A program made the translations under genes and the position numbers. From positions 3,844,001 through 3,908,000 of the forward strand of contig NZ_CP011132.1 of the NCBI RefSeq assembly GCF_000981805.1: a stretch of 64,000 nt of DNA, given 5' to 3'. Shown here one piece after another: positions 25,856-34,652 of the stretch; position 1 is the stretch's first letter; the number at the start of each line of letters is the position of its first letter. The notes under the pieces were generated by a model. The model was not told the origin of the DNA and searched no databases. It saw only the letters and a program-made list of their open reading frames with translations. The stretch is from Citrobacter amalonaticus Y19 (lineage in GTDB: Bacteria; Pseudomonadota; Gammaproteobacteria; Enterobacterales; Enterobacteriaceae).

Positions 25856-26222
25856 CCCCTCCCACCCCGCCGCCGACGTGGCGGGGTAAAACCCTGCATT
25901 AACGTCCGATTTCCGTTAATTTATCTGCCGCTTATTTAGCAAATAGTGCGTTTACCTGCCCAAAACCATTCACACAGTGAATGTGCAAACTCAAAACCGC
26001 ACAAATCGCAAAATTTCATATCTATATGATTTTATTAGATATAGATAAAACACCACGCCCTTTTAATTCCAGACAAGCATAAAAAACCACATTTTCATTA
26101 CTTACCAATTACTGAAACCATTAGCGTGGTATTAATTTATCGCGTGATTAGTGTATACTTGATTTTGTGATGAGGGTCACGAAACGAAGACCCCCAATAA
26201 TAAATTCGACGAGGTACTTATC
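25856..26222 (+). promoter_or_regulatory. argR-yhcN intergenic region
   Basis: It begins with an argR hairpin ACCCCGCC (25864-25871) / GGCGGGGT (25880-25887) without a T-run. The middle is very AT-rich and contains an 8-bp inverted repeat ATCTATAT (26020-26027) / ATATAGAT (26039-26046). A -10-like TATACT (26154-26159) stands 64 bp before yhcN and is the likely yhcN promoter, with no good -35. A 33-codon frame from 25981 has no ribosome site and is not called. Confidence 0.5.
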
Positions 26223-26486
26223 ATGAAAATCAAAACAACTGTTGCTGCGTTAAGCGTTCTCTCTGTTCTTTCTTTCGGCGCATTCGCCGCAGATTCTATC
26301 AACGCACAGCAAGCGCAAAATCGCGAAGTCATTGGCACTGTCTCTGTCAGTGCAATCGGCTCTGACCCAATGAGCATGCATGAAATGCTGAACAAAAAAG
26401 CGGAAGAAAAAGGCGCATCAGCGTATCAGATCACCGAAGCCCGTAGCGGTGACACCTGGCATGCCACTGCCGAATTGTACAAATAA
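26223..26486 (+). CDS. yhcN: Periplasmic stress protein YhcN (DUF1471/BhsA family)
   Basis: Small exported protein with a signal peptide (residues 1-22, cut after GAFA) and one DUF1471 domain (about 35-87, REVIGTVSVSA ... WHATAELYK). In E. coli YhcN is tied to peroxide and cytoplasmic acid stress. It is 87 aa. GACGAGG precedes the ATG. Confidence 0.92.
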   Translation: MKIKTTVAALSVLSVLSFGAFAADSINAQQAQNREVIGTVSVSAIGSDPMSMHEMLNKKAEEKGASAYQITEARSGDTWHATAELYK

Positions 26487-26490
26487 ACCC

Positions 26491-26540
26491 TCGTCGTCTA
26501 GTCCGACGACCTTGCCCCCGACTGTCGGGGGCTTTTTTTA
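26491..26540. terminator. Terminator between yhcN and yhcO
   Basis: Strong hairpin GCCCCCGAC (26514-26522) / GTCGGGGGC (26524-26532) followed by seven T. It is preceded by a smaller stem TCGTCG (26491-26496) / CGACGA (26504-26509). It is oriented to end yhcN and may also serve yhcO. Confidence 0.9.
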
Positions 26541-26544
26541 TCTC

Positions 26545-26817
26545 TCAATGACGAACATTAAAACGTAGCTGACCTTCCAGTTCTTCTTCCGCTTCATCAA
26601 ACAACAAAATCAATGCGCCATAACGCCAGCGCGACTTGTCGGGTAGATGCACAAACTCGATCTCCAGCGGTAACGGCAGCGCTTCACTCATGATGATGTC
26701 CCACAGAGAATCGAGGTCACTCACTTTCTCTTTGGCAAGACCAAACATCCGCGCAAACTCACGGTAGAAGTCGTCCTGATCTTCAATTTCATCAAAATCA
26801 AATGTATAGATATTCAT
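26545..26817 (-). CDS. yhcO: Barstar-family protein YhcO
   Basis: Small acidic protein (90 aa) of the barnase-inhibitor (barstar) family: FDEIEDQDDFYREFARMFG matches the barstar helix 1 region and SLWDIIMSE the second helix. No partner ribonuclease lies nearby, and the cell target is not established in enterobacteria. It is convergent with yhcN across a shared terminator. Confidence 0.9.
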   Translation of the reverse strand: MNIYTFDFDEIEDQDDFYREFARMFGLAKEKVSDLDSLWDIIMSEALPLPLEIEFVHLPDKSRWRYGALILLFDEAEEELEGQLRFNVRH

Positions 26818-26846
26818 CTATCGCCACCTTCCCGACCTCAGTCTGA

Positions 26847-28295
26847 CTACAGGCCGCCAATATGCAGGGTTTTCACTTCCAGAAATTCATCTAACCCCAG
26901 CACCGATCCTTCACGACCCAGTCCGGACTCTTTCACCCCGCCAAACGGTCCCAGCTCGGTGGACACCGCACATTCGTTTATCCCGATCATGCCGCTTTCA
27001 ATGGCCTGGGAGACACGGAACACCCGTTGCAGGTTTTGCGTATAGAAGTAAGCGGCCAGGCCAAACGGCGTGTTGTTCGCGCGCTGAATCACCTCTTCTT
27101 CGTTGGTAAAGCGGAAGCAGGCAGCAACAGGACCAAACGTCTCTTCACTCGCCAGTATCATGTCGTCGCTGCACCCACCCAACACGGTAGGCTGCCAGAA
27201 GTTACCGCCGAGCGCGTGCGCTTTCCCGCCCGCCAGCACTTTCGCCCCTTTCGCAACAGCATCGTCAACGTGCTCACGCACTTTATTGACCGCAGAGGGT
27301 TCGATCAGCGGCCCCACCACCACGCCGTCATCCAGACCATTCCCCACCTTCAACGCCTGAACGGCATCGGCCAGTTTTCGGGTGAATTCATCGTAGACGC
27401 TTTCCTGGATATAAAAACGGTTCACGCTGACGCAGACCTGCCCGGCATTACGGAACTTATTGGCGAGAGCGCCTTTCACCGCCGCATCGATGTCGGCATC
27501 GTCAAACACGATGTAGGGAGCATTGCCACCCAGTTCCATCGACACTTTCTTCATGGTTTCTGCCGCGTTACGCACCAGCGTTTTACCAACTGCCGTTGAA
27601 CCAGTGAATGAAATTTTGCGCACCTCATGGCTTGCCATGATGGCGTCGCTGATTTCCGGCGTATTGCCCGCTACGGCGTTGAGCACGCCATCGGGCACCC
27701 CCGCTTTCTTCGCCAGCGTAAGCAGCGCAAAGGCGCTCAGCGGCGTGTTATTGGCCGGTTTTATCACCCCGGTACAGCCCGCCGCCAGCGCCGGACCAAG
27801 CTTACGGGTCAGCATCGCCATCGGGAAATTCCACGGCGTGATTGCCGCCACCACGCCAACCGGTTCGCGGGTAGCCAGAATGCGGGAACCGGGTTTGATC
27901 GGCGGGATGATTTCGCCATTGGCGCGTTTTGCCTGCTCGGCAAACCATTGAATAAAGCTGGCCGCATACTCCACCTCACCCTCGGCTTCTTTCAGCGGTT
28001 TACCCTGCTCGGTGGTCATCAGCCGTCCCAGCCAACTCTTATTTTCGATGATCAATTCATACCAGCGGTAGAGAATCGCCGAGCGCTCTTTTGCCGTTTT
28101 TGCCCGCCAGGCAGGAAATGCCTCACTGGCCGCCGCAATGGCCTCTTCGGTCTGTTGTTTCCCCGCTTTCGCCACCTTCGCGATCGTTTCGCCCGTTGCC
28201 GGATTAAGCACATCAAAGGTGGTATCAAGCGTTTTCCACAGCCCGTCAACCAGATATCCCGTCTGAAAAAGTTCGTTGTCCTGAAGCGTTTGCAT
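26847..28295 (-). CDS. Succinate-semialdehyde dehydrogenase-like aldehyde dehydrogenase (GabD family)
   Basis: NAD(P)-dependent aldehyde dehydrogenase closest, by eye, to GabD-type succinate/glutarate-semialdehyde dehydrogenases. Catalytic residues are Asn156 (ITPWNF), Glu254 (MELGGNAP) and Cys288 (NAGQVCVS); the cofactor loop is FTGSTAVGK. Start 28295 follows AAGGAG and gives 482 aa, the GabD length; an upstream ATG at 28349 would start inside the preceding terminator region. It is absent from this position in K-12, where yhcO and aaeB are neighbours. It is separated from aaeB by an intrinsic terminator, so it has its own promoter in a short gap. The actual aldehyde substrate is unknown. Confidence 0.85.
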   Translation of the reverse strand: MQTLQDNELFQTGYLVDGLWKTLDTTFDVLNPATGETIAKVAKAGKQQTEEAIAAASEAFPAWRAKTAKERSAILYRWYELIIENKSWLGRLMTTEQGKPLKEAEGEVEYAASFIQWFAEQAKRANGEIIPPIKPGSRILATREPVGVVAAITPWNFPMAMLTRKLGPALAAGCTGVIKPANNTPLSAFALLTLAKKAGVPDGVLNAVAGNTPEISDAIMASHEVRKISFTGSTAVGKTLVRNAAETMKKVSMELGGNAPYIVFDDADIDAAVKGALANKFRNAGQVCVSVNRFYIQESVYDEFTRKLADAVQALKVGNGLDDGVVVGPLIEPSAVNKVREHVDDAVAKGAKVLAGGKAHALGGNFWQPTVLGGCSDDMILASEETFGPVAACFRFTNEEEVIQRANNTPFGLAAYFYTQNLQRVFRVSQAIESGMIGINECAVSTELGPFGGVKESGLGREGSVLGLDEFLEVKTLHIGGL

Positions 28296-28351
28296 GCTGT
28301 TTTCTCCTTCTGATGTCCTGAGTTGCGCACATCGAATAAGTATAGCCATAA

Positions 28352-28380
28352 AAAAACCGACGCTTTTGGCGTCGGTTTCT
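28352..28380 (-). terminator. Terminator of the aaeXAB operon
   Basis: AAACCGACGC (28354-28363) / GCGTCGGTTT (28369-28378) with loop TTTTG, and an A-run at 28351-28356 that is a T-run on the minus strand. It stands 6 bp after the aaeB stop. Confidence 0.9.
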
Positions 28381-28385
28381 GAAGG

Positions 28386-30353
28386 TTAGCTGTCGGTTAG
28401 CGCATGCTGGTACTTGTGCAACATGCCGGTCAACCGTTTCACCGGTTCGGTGACCTGCGGCGGCGCTTCCCAGACCCGCAGTTTTTCCTGATACACATCC
28501 AGTTCGTCTAATAGTTGACCAAAGTAGCGTCGGCGCTTGTCATCATTCACAGCAGAAATGACGTGATCCGCCGTACGACGCAGTTGCTGGTGGAATGCGG
28601 AGAGATCGCCGTTGACCGGAATTGGCGCATCCCGCAGGCGCTGGTGCGCAATGATCATTGTCAGCGCCAGGCGGAATTTCGGTAAATCCCCGGGGAATTT
28701 GTTCATCAACAAAAACAGTTGCTGATAGAGCGCGGGAAGATGGTTCTCTTTGCGCCGCACCGCGTTGGTGGTCATCGCCGACACCGCCGCAGAAACGAAC
28801 TGGTTGAGCAGCACGCGGCCCGTACGGTCGCGAGAGTTATCGCGCACAATCACGATAACCAGAAAGGCCAGTACGCAACCCACAATTTGCCCTAACGCAC
28901 TGTCCAGAAATTGGCTGAAGTGGAAGGTCATCGGGTTATCCAGCACGATAATGTTAATGGTACTGGCCAGCGCCCCCATAGAGCCCAGCCGCCGCTTCTG
29001 TACTTCGATCCCCAGAAAGAACCCCAGCACCGCGAGGCTCAGACAGAGCAACAGCATGCTTTGTTGGGTATTGGGGAGGATCACCAGAAAATAGAGCGCC
29101 CCCAGTGGTAGCGCGGCAAGCGTACCGTAAATAAAATCAATGGCGACCATGCGTGGATTCGGCAGACGCATCGCCAGCGAGGTGACCACCGCAATCATCA
29201 CCATGGCGCCGTTACCGGATGTCCAGCCGGTCCACAGCCAGAACAGCGTCCCCAGCACACAAGAGAGCGTGGTGCGCCAGAAGTTCACCATGGCATGGTG
29301 ACGCTCGGCGGATTCGACTTTCACTACCGGTTCATCCTGCAGCACCTCTTCTTCCGTGGCGCTGATTTTGGTATTGCTGATCACACCGCGCTTGAGCAGC
29401 AGATAGCGCGTTGCCGCGCCAGCCCAGGTATACAGCGTAACGGGCGTTTCGCGCTCGCCGGTCCAGGCAATCACCCGACGCAGGCGCTTAAGCTGTTTAT
29501 GCACATCCTGCGCGGTTTCCACCGGCATGGCGAAGAACTCACGGAAGGTATCGGTGATCAGCTCAGGACGCGTGTTCTGGATCAGATAGGTTTCGCAGGA
29601 TTGCGTAATCATGGTCAGCGACAGCGTATTGATCGCCTTCAGACGGCGATTCGCCCGCGCCCAACGGGAGGATTCCATGTTCAGGTTGCTACGCATTCCT
29701 TCCAGCGCAGCAGCCCGACGCACCAGTGAGCCCCAGGCGTTATCCACTTCTTCGCTGTCACCATGTTTAATGCACAACTGCATCAACTGGTACTGCGCCA
29801 CCAGCAGGCTATCCAGTTCGCGATCCACCTCTTGTTTGATCGATCGCGGAGAAAAAAGCAGATCCGCCATAATGGCGCAGACAATACCAATCACAATCTC
29901 GCTACAGCGTTCGACGGCAAACTGCGGCGTCAGCAACGGTTCGGTTTGAATGGTGATGACGATAATCAGCGCAGTGTAGCCCGATAACCCCCACGCATAG
30001 GAGTTCTCGACGCGGACCAGCGAGGAGATCCAGGTACAAAAACCCGCCCAGATACAGCAGACCAGAATCATCAGCAGCGGCGCGCGGATCATCGCAATGA
30101 TGATCACCAGCGCCGCAACAGAACCGATAAACGTCCCGACGATACGCAACATCCCCCGATAGCGAATCGCGCCGGAATACGGTTCACCACCGGCGGCAAA
30201 GGCCGGGCCCGCCGCGACAATCGCTGCCGTCAGCACCGCCCAGCGCGGCGTTTCAAGCTGGAAGTGGAAGCCAACAAACAGCGCGAGAACAATCGCGCTG
30301 GCCAGTTTGACCGCAAAGCGAATATGCTGGTTGGCGATGGAAAAAATGCCCAT
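28386..30353 (-). CDS. aaeB: p-Hydroxybenzoic acid efflux pump subunit AaeB
   Basis: Inner-membrane pump of the FUSC/aromatic acid exporter family that with AaeA exports hydroxylated aromatic carboxylic acids. It has two clusters of transmembrane segments (about 13-165 and 370-510), each followed by a cytoplasmic region, the duplicated FUSC layout. It is 655 aa, the E. coli length. It follows aaeA after 5 bp. Confidence 0.95.
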   Translation of the reverse strand: MGIFSIANQHIRFAVKLASAIVLALFVGFHFQLETPRWAVLTAAIVAAGPAFAAGGEPYSGAIRYRGMLRIVGTFIGSVAALVIIIAMIRAPLLMILVCCIWAGFCTWISSLVRVENSYAWGLSGYTALIIVITIQTEPLLTPQFAVERCSEIVIGIVCAIMADLLFSPRSIKQEVDRELDSLLVAQYQLMQLCIKHGDSEEVDNAWGSLVRRAAALEGMRSNLNMESSRWARANRRLKAINTLSLTMITQSCETYLIQNTRPELITDTFREFFAMPVETAQDVHKQLKRLRRVIAWTGERETPVTLYTWAGAATRYLLLKRGVISNTKISATEEEVLQDEPVVKVESAERHHAMVNFWRTTLSCVLGTLFWLWTGWTSGNGAMVMIAVVTSLAMRLPNPRMVAIDFIYGTLAALPLGALYFLVILPNTQQSMLLLCLSLAVLGFFLGIEVQKRRLGSMGALASTINIIVLDNPMTFHFSQFLDSALGQIVGCVLAFLVIVIVRDNSRDRTGRVLLNQFVSAAVSAMTTNAVRRKENHLPALYQQLFLLMNKFPGDLPKFRLALTMIIAHQRLRDAPIPVNGDLSAFHQQLRRTADHVISAVNDDKRRRYFGQLLDELDVYQEKLRVWEAPPQVTEPVKRLTGMLHKYQHALTDS

Positions 30354-30358
30354 CGTGA

Positions 30359-31291
30359 TTAACCAAACTCGCGCAGACGGTGCGCCATTTTGCGGAAGAA
30401 CGAGTCGTTATTTTCATCACGATCCTGCTTACCGGTGATCACGACCGTCGCGGTGGTACCGGCTGGCCACAGGTTTTCCTGCTGATCGTCAAGCTGGATA
30501 CGTACCGGAACGCGCTGCGCGAGGCGTACCCATTCCAGATTCGAATCGATGGTCGCCATGCCTTTGTCGTCGCGCGTGCTGCTGGCATTGGTGACCCCTG
30601 CCGCGATGCTATCAACTCTGCCTTTTAATACTTTGTTGCTGCCCAGTGGGGTAATTTCTGCGCGATAGCCCGGACGGACGCCTTCCAGTTTGGTCTCTTC
30701 CATATAGGCCAGCACATAGAAAGAGTTCTGTTTCACCAGTGCCACGGCGGTTGAACCCCGGGTGATAAATTCGCCGGTATAGACGTTCAGGTTGGTCACC
30801 CAGCCATCCGCAGGGGCACGAATAACAGTACGTTCGAGATCTAACTTTGCGAGATCGCGGGTCGCCTGCGCTTTGGCAAGCTGATGTAATACGGTTTGCA
30901 GAACGTTGTTGGCCTGATCGATCTCTTCACGGGACATCGCCTGGACGCCAAGACGGTTACGACGTCCGGCTTCCTGGCGTTTTTCTTGCGCCAGCACCTG
31001 GTAATAGGCGACGTCGGCTTCAGCCTCTTCCAGCGCTTTTTGGTAGCGTGGCTGATCGATGGTGAACAACACCTGATCTTTCTTCACCAGATCGTTATCG
31101 TGGACATTAACATGCGTGATAAGTCCGGCAACGTCCGGCGCGATGGCAACCACGTCCGCGCTAAAGCGGGCGTCACGCGTCCACGGCGATTCGGTGTAAT
31201 AGACCCAGGCGCGGAAAATCGCGATGAACGCCAGGATGACCAGAACGAGGGTAATGGCCGTACGGGAGATTCTTCTTGTTAGTGTTTTCAC
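30359..31291 (-). CDS. aaeA: p-Hydroxybenzoic acid efflux membrane fusion protein AaeA
   Basis: Periplasmic adaptor of the AaeAB pump. One N-terminal membrane anchor (about 12-30) is followed by a biotinyl/lipoyl-like domain (WTRDARFSADVVAIAPDVAG), an alpha-helical hairpin (about 85-150) and a beta-barrel region. It is 310 aa. The start codon is GTG at 31291, with GAGG seven bases upstream, 7 bp after aaeX. Confidence 0.95.
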   Translation of the reverse strand: MKTLTRRISRTAITLVLVILAFIAIFRAWVYYTESPWTRDARFSADVVAIAPDVAGLITHVNVHDNDLVKKDQVLFTIDQPRYQKALEEAEADVAYYQVLAQEKRQEAGRRNRLGVQAMSREEIDQANNVLQTVLHQLAKAQATRDLAKLDLERTVIRAPADGWVTNLNVYTGEFITRGSTAVALVKQNSFYVLAYMEETKLEGVRPGYRAEITPLGSNKVLKGRVDSIAAGVTNASSTRDDKGMATIDSNLEWVRLAQRVPVRIQLDDQQENLWPAGTTATVVITGKQDRDENNDSFFRKMAHRLREFG

Positions 31292-31298
31292 TTCAACC

Positions 31299-31502
31299 TC
31301 AAACGAACAGACGCGATATCAAGTAAAAGAGACAGCAATACAGCGCGGTATTAAACAGAGCCGGATGCCAGACAAAATCATAGATGCCCGTAGGCACCAG
31401 CATCCGGCGCACCAGCCAGAAAATCGCCAGTGACAGAAGCAATTCAAAGAATATCGGTGGGAAGGAAAGACCAAACACCACGATGACGGGAAACAGACTC
31501 AT
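31299..31502 (-). CDS. aaeX: Small membrane protein AaeX (DUF1656)
   Basis: First gene of aaeXAB. It encodes a 67-aa protein with two hydrophobic segments (about 3-27 and 46-66) separated by VRRMLVPTGIYDFVWH, typical of the DUF1656 family found with FUSC pumps. Its role in efflux is not known; it is not strictly needed for AaeAB activity in E. coli. Confidence 0.93.
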   Translation of the reverse strand: MSLFPVIVVFGLSFPPIFFELLLSLAIFWLVRRMLVPTGIYDFVWHPALFNTALYCCLFYLISRLFV

Positions 31503-31684
31503 GTTGACCTTGATATTTTAGAGAGTGCAGGCGATGCAGTTTTCAGCTGATGTCGACGCGGAGAAGGGCAAGGAAAGCCAGGCGAGAGCGACACAGCCTT
31601 TATTTGAATAATAATATATTACCGTAACTGTTATGCTGTTATCTATAATATGTGATCTAAATCACTTTTAAGCCAGAGTGAATA
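31503..31684. promoter_or_regulatory. aaeX-aaeR divergent promoter region with CRP-like site
   Basis: TGTGA-TCTAAA-TCACT (31651-31666) matches the CRP half-sites closely, and also resembles FNR-type sites. A -10-like TATAAT (31644-31649) lies beside it. The AaeR operator was not identified. The region is the only space for both aaeX and aaeR promoters. Confidence 0.55.
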
Positions 31685-32614
31685 ATGGAACGATTAAAAC
31701 GCATGTCGGTGTTCGCGAAAGTGGTGGAATTTGGTTCCTTCACCGCCGCAGCCAGACGGTTACAAATGAGTGTTTCGTCGATCAGTCAGACGGTCGCAAA
31801 ACTGGAAGATGAACTGCAGGTCAAGCTGCTGAACCGCAGCACGCGCAGCATTGGGCTTACCGAAGCCGGAAAAATTTATTACCAGGGCTGTCGGCGGATG
31901 CTGCATGAAGTGCAGGATGTTCATGAGCAGCTTTACGCCTTCAACAACACGCCGATTGGTACGCTGCGCATTGGCTGTTCTTCAACCATGGCGCAAAATG
32001 TCCTCGCGGGGATCACCGCCAAAATGCTCAAAGAGCATCCTGGCCTGACGGTCAATCTGGTCACCGGCATTCCGGCGCCCGACCTGATTGCCGACGGCCT
32101 GGATGTCGTCATCCGCGTGGGCGCCCTACAGGATTCCAGTCTGTTTTCCCGCCGCCTGGGCGCGATGCCGATGGTGTTGTGCGCAGCGAAAAGCTATCTC
32201 GCCCAATATGGTATACCGGAAAAACCGGCCGACCTCACCAACCACTCCTGGCTGGAATACAGCGTGCGTCCGGATAATGAATTCGAGCTGATCGCCCCGG
32301 AAGGGATCTCCACGCGGCTGATCCCGCAGGGGCGATTCGTCACTAACGATCCGATGACCCTCAACCGCTGGCTGACCGCCGGTGCGGGGGTCGCCTATGT
32401 CCCGCTGATGTGGGTGATCAACGAGATCAATCGGGGCGAACTTGAGATCTTACTGCCGCGCTATCAGTCCGATCCGCGCCCGGTCTATGCGCTGTATACC
32501 GAAAAAGACAAACTGCCGCTGAAGGTGCAGGTGGTGATTAACTATCTGACCGACTATTTCGTCGATGTGGCGCAGATTTTTCAGGGAATGTACGGACGAG
32601 GAAAAGAGAAATAG
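31685..32614 (+). CDS. aaeR: LysR-type regulator AaeR
   Basis: Activator of the divergent aaeXAB operon in response to aromatic carboxylic acids. The N-terminal winged helix-turn-helix (about 1-60, FGSFTAAARRLQMSVSSISQ) is of LysR type; the effector-binding domain spans about 90-295. It is 309 aa, as in E. coli. Confidence 0.94.
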   Translation: MERLKRMSVFAKVVEFGSFTAAARRLQMSVSSISQTVAKLEDELQVKLLNRSTRSIGLTEAGKIYYQGCRRMLHEVQDVHEQLYAFNNTPIGTLRIGCSSTMAQNVLAGITAKMLKEHPGLTVNLVTGIPAPDLIADGLDVVIRVGALQDSSLFSRRLGAMPMVLCAAKSYLAQYGIPEKPADLTNHSWLEYSVRPDNEFELIAPEGISTRLIPQGRFVTNDPMTLNRWLTAGAGVAYVPLMWVINEINRGELEILLPRYQSDPRPVYALYTEKDKLPLKVQVVINYLTDYFVDVAQIFQGMYGRGKEK

Positions 32615-32640
32615 AAGCCTTGTCCTTGGCCGACAGCGTT

Positions 32641-32668
32641 GGATGACGGCGCAAAACTGCCGTCATCC
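32641..32668. terminator. Hairpin between aaeR and the GH127 gene
   Basis: Perfect 10-bp inverted repeat GGATGACGGC (32641-32650) / GCCGTCATCC (32659-32668), loop GCAAAACT, between two convergent genes. There is no T-run on either strand, so terminator function is uncertain. Confidence 0.5.
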
Positions 32669-32679
32669 GATAAGTCTGA

Positions 32680-34641
32680 CTACGCCTCATCCACCCAAAT
32701 CCGCATCTCCCCTTCGCCGCGGTTGGCCCAGCTAAACCACGGAATGAATGTCAGCGTCTGATCCTGACGCGCGCCGGGCGCGACATCGTAGTGCCACAGC
32801 GGTTGCTCGCCCTGCTGTTTTGGGTTTTGCCGATATCCCTGCGCCTGAATCAGAACGTGATGAGCGAAAATACCTTTCCCTTCGAGGGTGGTAAATACAC
32901 TCTCTTTCGGCAAGCTCAGGTTATGCAGTAGCGCGCCGTTGTCAGCCTCTTCCAGACAGTACACCAGCGGCCCGCGCTGTAGCGCGACTTTACCCGCCAC
33001 GTGACGCACCTGTGTGTTGCCGTAAACGCGGCGCACCGGCATCGGCAGCGTGAGCGACAGCGTATCGCCCTCCTGCCAGCCGCGTCGGATATGCAAATAG
33101 CCCTTGCGCACGTCGCCTTCAACCCGGGCACCGTTGAGCAACACCTGTGGCTTGTCACACCAGTCAGGCAGGCGTAGTGCCAGTGTGTGTTCCACCGGAC
33201 GCGGCGAGTCGATTTTAATCTCCACCTGTTCCTGCCACGGATAATTGCCGCTGATGCGCAATCGCAGTTCGCCGCCGTTCGTCGGAACAGTCACGCTGTT
33301 GCCGATATACAAATTGATATAAAGCGCTTCCGGACGCGGCGTATAAATATAGTGACCAATAGACGTCAGCGTACGCGCGATGTTCGGCGGACAGCAGGCG
33401 CAGCCGAACCAGCGCTGGCGTACCGGCTTGATGTGATCGTAAATATGGTTGAACTTCAGCACCTTTGGCTGCACTTCCAGTGGGTTGACGTAAAAGAAGT
33501 GCTTGCCATCCAGCGCCATGCCGCCCAGCACGGTGTTGTAGAGCGCGCGTTCCATCACATCGGCGTACTGACTATCAGCCTCCATTTCCAGCATCCGGCG
33601 CGCGAACATCATCAGGCCGATGGAGGCGCAACTTTCAGCGTATACCGTGTCATTCGGGAGGTCGTAGTCGCAACTGAACGCTTCTCCACGTCCCTGAGAA
33701 CCAATACCACCGGTGATGTACAACTGGCGCTGCGCCATGTTTTTCCACAGACGCAGGCAGATCTGGCGCTTCTCTTCGTCCTGGCTTAAGCGCGCCAGGT
33801 GCGCCACACCGGTCATCAGGTAGACAAAACGCACGGCGTGACCGATGGCCGTCTGTTGCTCCGCTAACGGTAAATGCGCCTGACTGTAGTCTTTATCGTG
33901 CGTCATCCAGCCCGCGCCGTAAATCAGCCAGTGCGAAGTGCCGCCACGTTTTTCAAACTCAATATCGTAATAGTGCGGCTGCGTGCCCCGCGCTTCGACA
34001 AAATAGCGCGACAGATTCAGATAGCGCGGCTCCTGCGTCACTTCGTACAGCCGCATAAGCGCCAGCTCTACTTCCGGGTGACCGGGATAGCCATGCAGCT
34101 TGAGATCTTCCTTACCGAACACGCTGTCGATGTGGTCGGCAAAACGGCACACCACGTTCAGCAGGCTACGCTTACCGGTGGCCTGAAAGAAGGCGACGCC
34201 CGCTTCAATCATGTGTCCGGCGCAGTAAAGCTCGTGGCATTCGGCCAGATTGCTCCAGCGCTTGTCCGGCGCTTTGGCGGTGAAATACGTATTCAGATAA
34301 CCGTCTTCACACTGGGCGGCGGCAATCAGCTCAATCACCTCGTCGGCGGTTTTTTCCAGTTCCGCATCTGGCGTCTGGCACAGCGACCATGCCACTGCTT
34401 CCAGCCATTTCGCCACGTCGCTGTCCTGGAATACCATGCCGTAAAACTCGCCCTGCTGCCGCCCGGCGGCGATACGGAAGTTTTCAATCGCATGGCTGGG
34501 TTCCGCTTCCGGAATACGATCGTTCAGCGCATCCCACTGATAAGGGATGACCACATCACGCACCAGCTGCTGATACTGGCCGAAAAACGGATCGCTGACC
34601 TTAAGCCGGTGGAGATCCACTTCCATCATTTCAGGTTTCAT
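32680..34641 (-). CDS. Glycoside hydrolase family 127 enzyme (beta-L-arabinofuranosidase-like)
   Basis: GH127 (DUF1680) protein of 653 aa. The catalytic site of the characterised Bifidobacterium enzyme HypBA1 (a Glu and three Cys, of which two bind zinc with the nucleophile) is matched here by Glu336 and Cys338 in VYAESCASIG and by Cys416-Cys417 in GCACCPPN. An (alpha/alpha)6 barrel (about 15-430) precedes beta-sandwich domains. There is no signal peptide, so it should act in the cytoplasm on an imported small glycoside. It is 11 bp downstream of a GPH-family transporter and therefore likely an operon. The sugar is probably a beta-L-arabinofuranoside or related, but that is inferred from the family. 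Confidence 0.88.
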   Translation of the reverse strand: MKPEMMEVDLHRLKVSDPFFGQYQQLVRDVVIPYQWDALNDRIPEAEPSHAIENFRIAAGRQQGEFYGMVFQDSDVAKWLEAVAWSLCQTPDAELEKTADEVIELIAAAQCEDGYLNTYFTAKAPDKRWSNLAECHELYCAGHMIEAGVAFFQATGKRSLLNVVCRFADHIDSVFGKEDLKLHGYPGHPEVELALMRLYEVTQEPRYLNLSRYFVEARGTQPHYYDIEFEKRGGTSHWLIYGAGWMTHDKDYSQAHLPLAEQQTAIGHAVRFVYLMTGVAHLARLSQDEEKRQICLRLWKNMAQRQLYITGGIGSQGRGEAFSCDYDLPNDTVYAESCASIGLMMFARRMLEMEADSQYADVMERALYNTVLGGMALDGKHFFYVNPLEVQPKVLKFNHIYDHIKPVRQRWFGCACCPPNIARTLTSIGHYIYTPRPEALYINLYIGNSVTVPTNGGELRLRISGNYPWQEQVEIKIDSPRPVEHTLALRLPDWCDKPQVLLNGARVEGDVRKGYLHIRRGWQEGDTLSLTLPMPVRRVYGNTQVRHVAGKVALQRGPLVYCLEEADNGALLHNLSLPKESVFTTLEGKGIFAHHVLIQAQGYRQNPKQQGEQPLWHYDVAPGARQDQTLTFIPWFSWANRGEGEMRIWVDEA

Positions 34642-34652
34642 TTTTTTGCTCC

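Noticed and set aside
25981..26085. 33-codon frame in the argR-yhcN gap
   Set aside because: There is no Shine-Dalgarno sequence and no protein-like composition; the AT-rich DNA makes such frames by chance.
26545..26817. YhcO as an antitoxin of a barnase-type toxin pair
   Set aside because: No ribonuclease gene is beside it, and the neighbour yhcN is an exported stress protein; a toxin-antitoxin call is unsupported.
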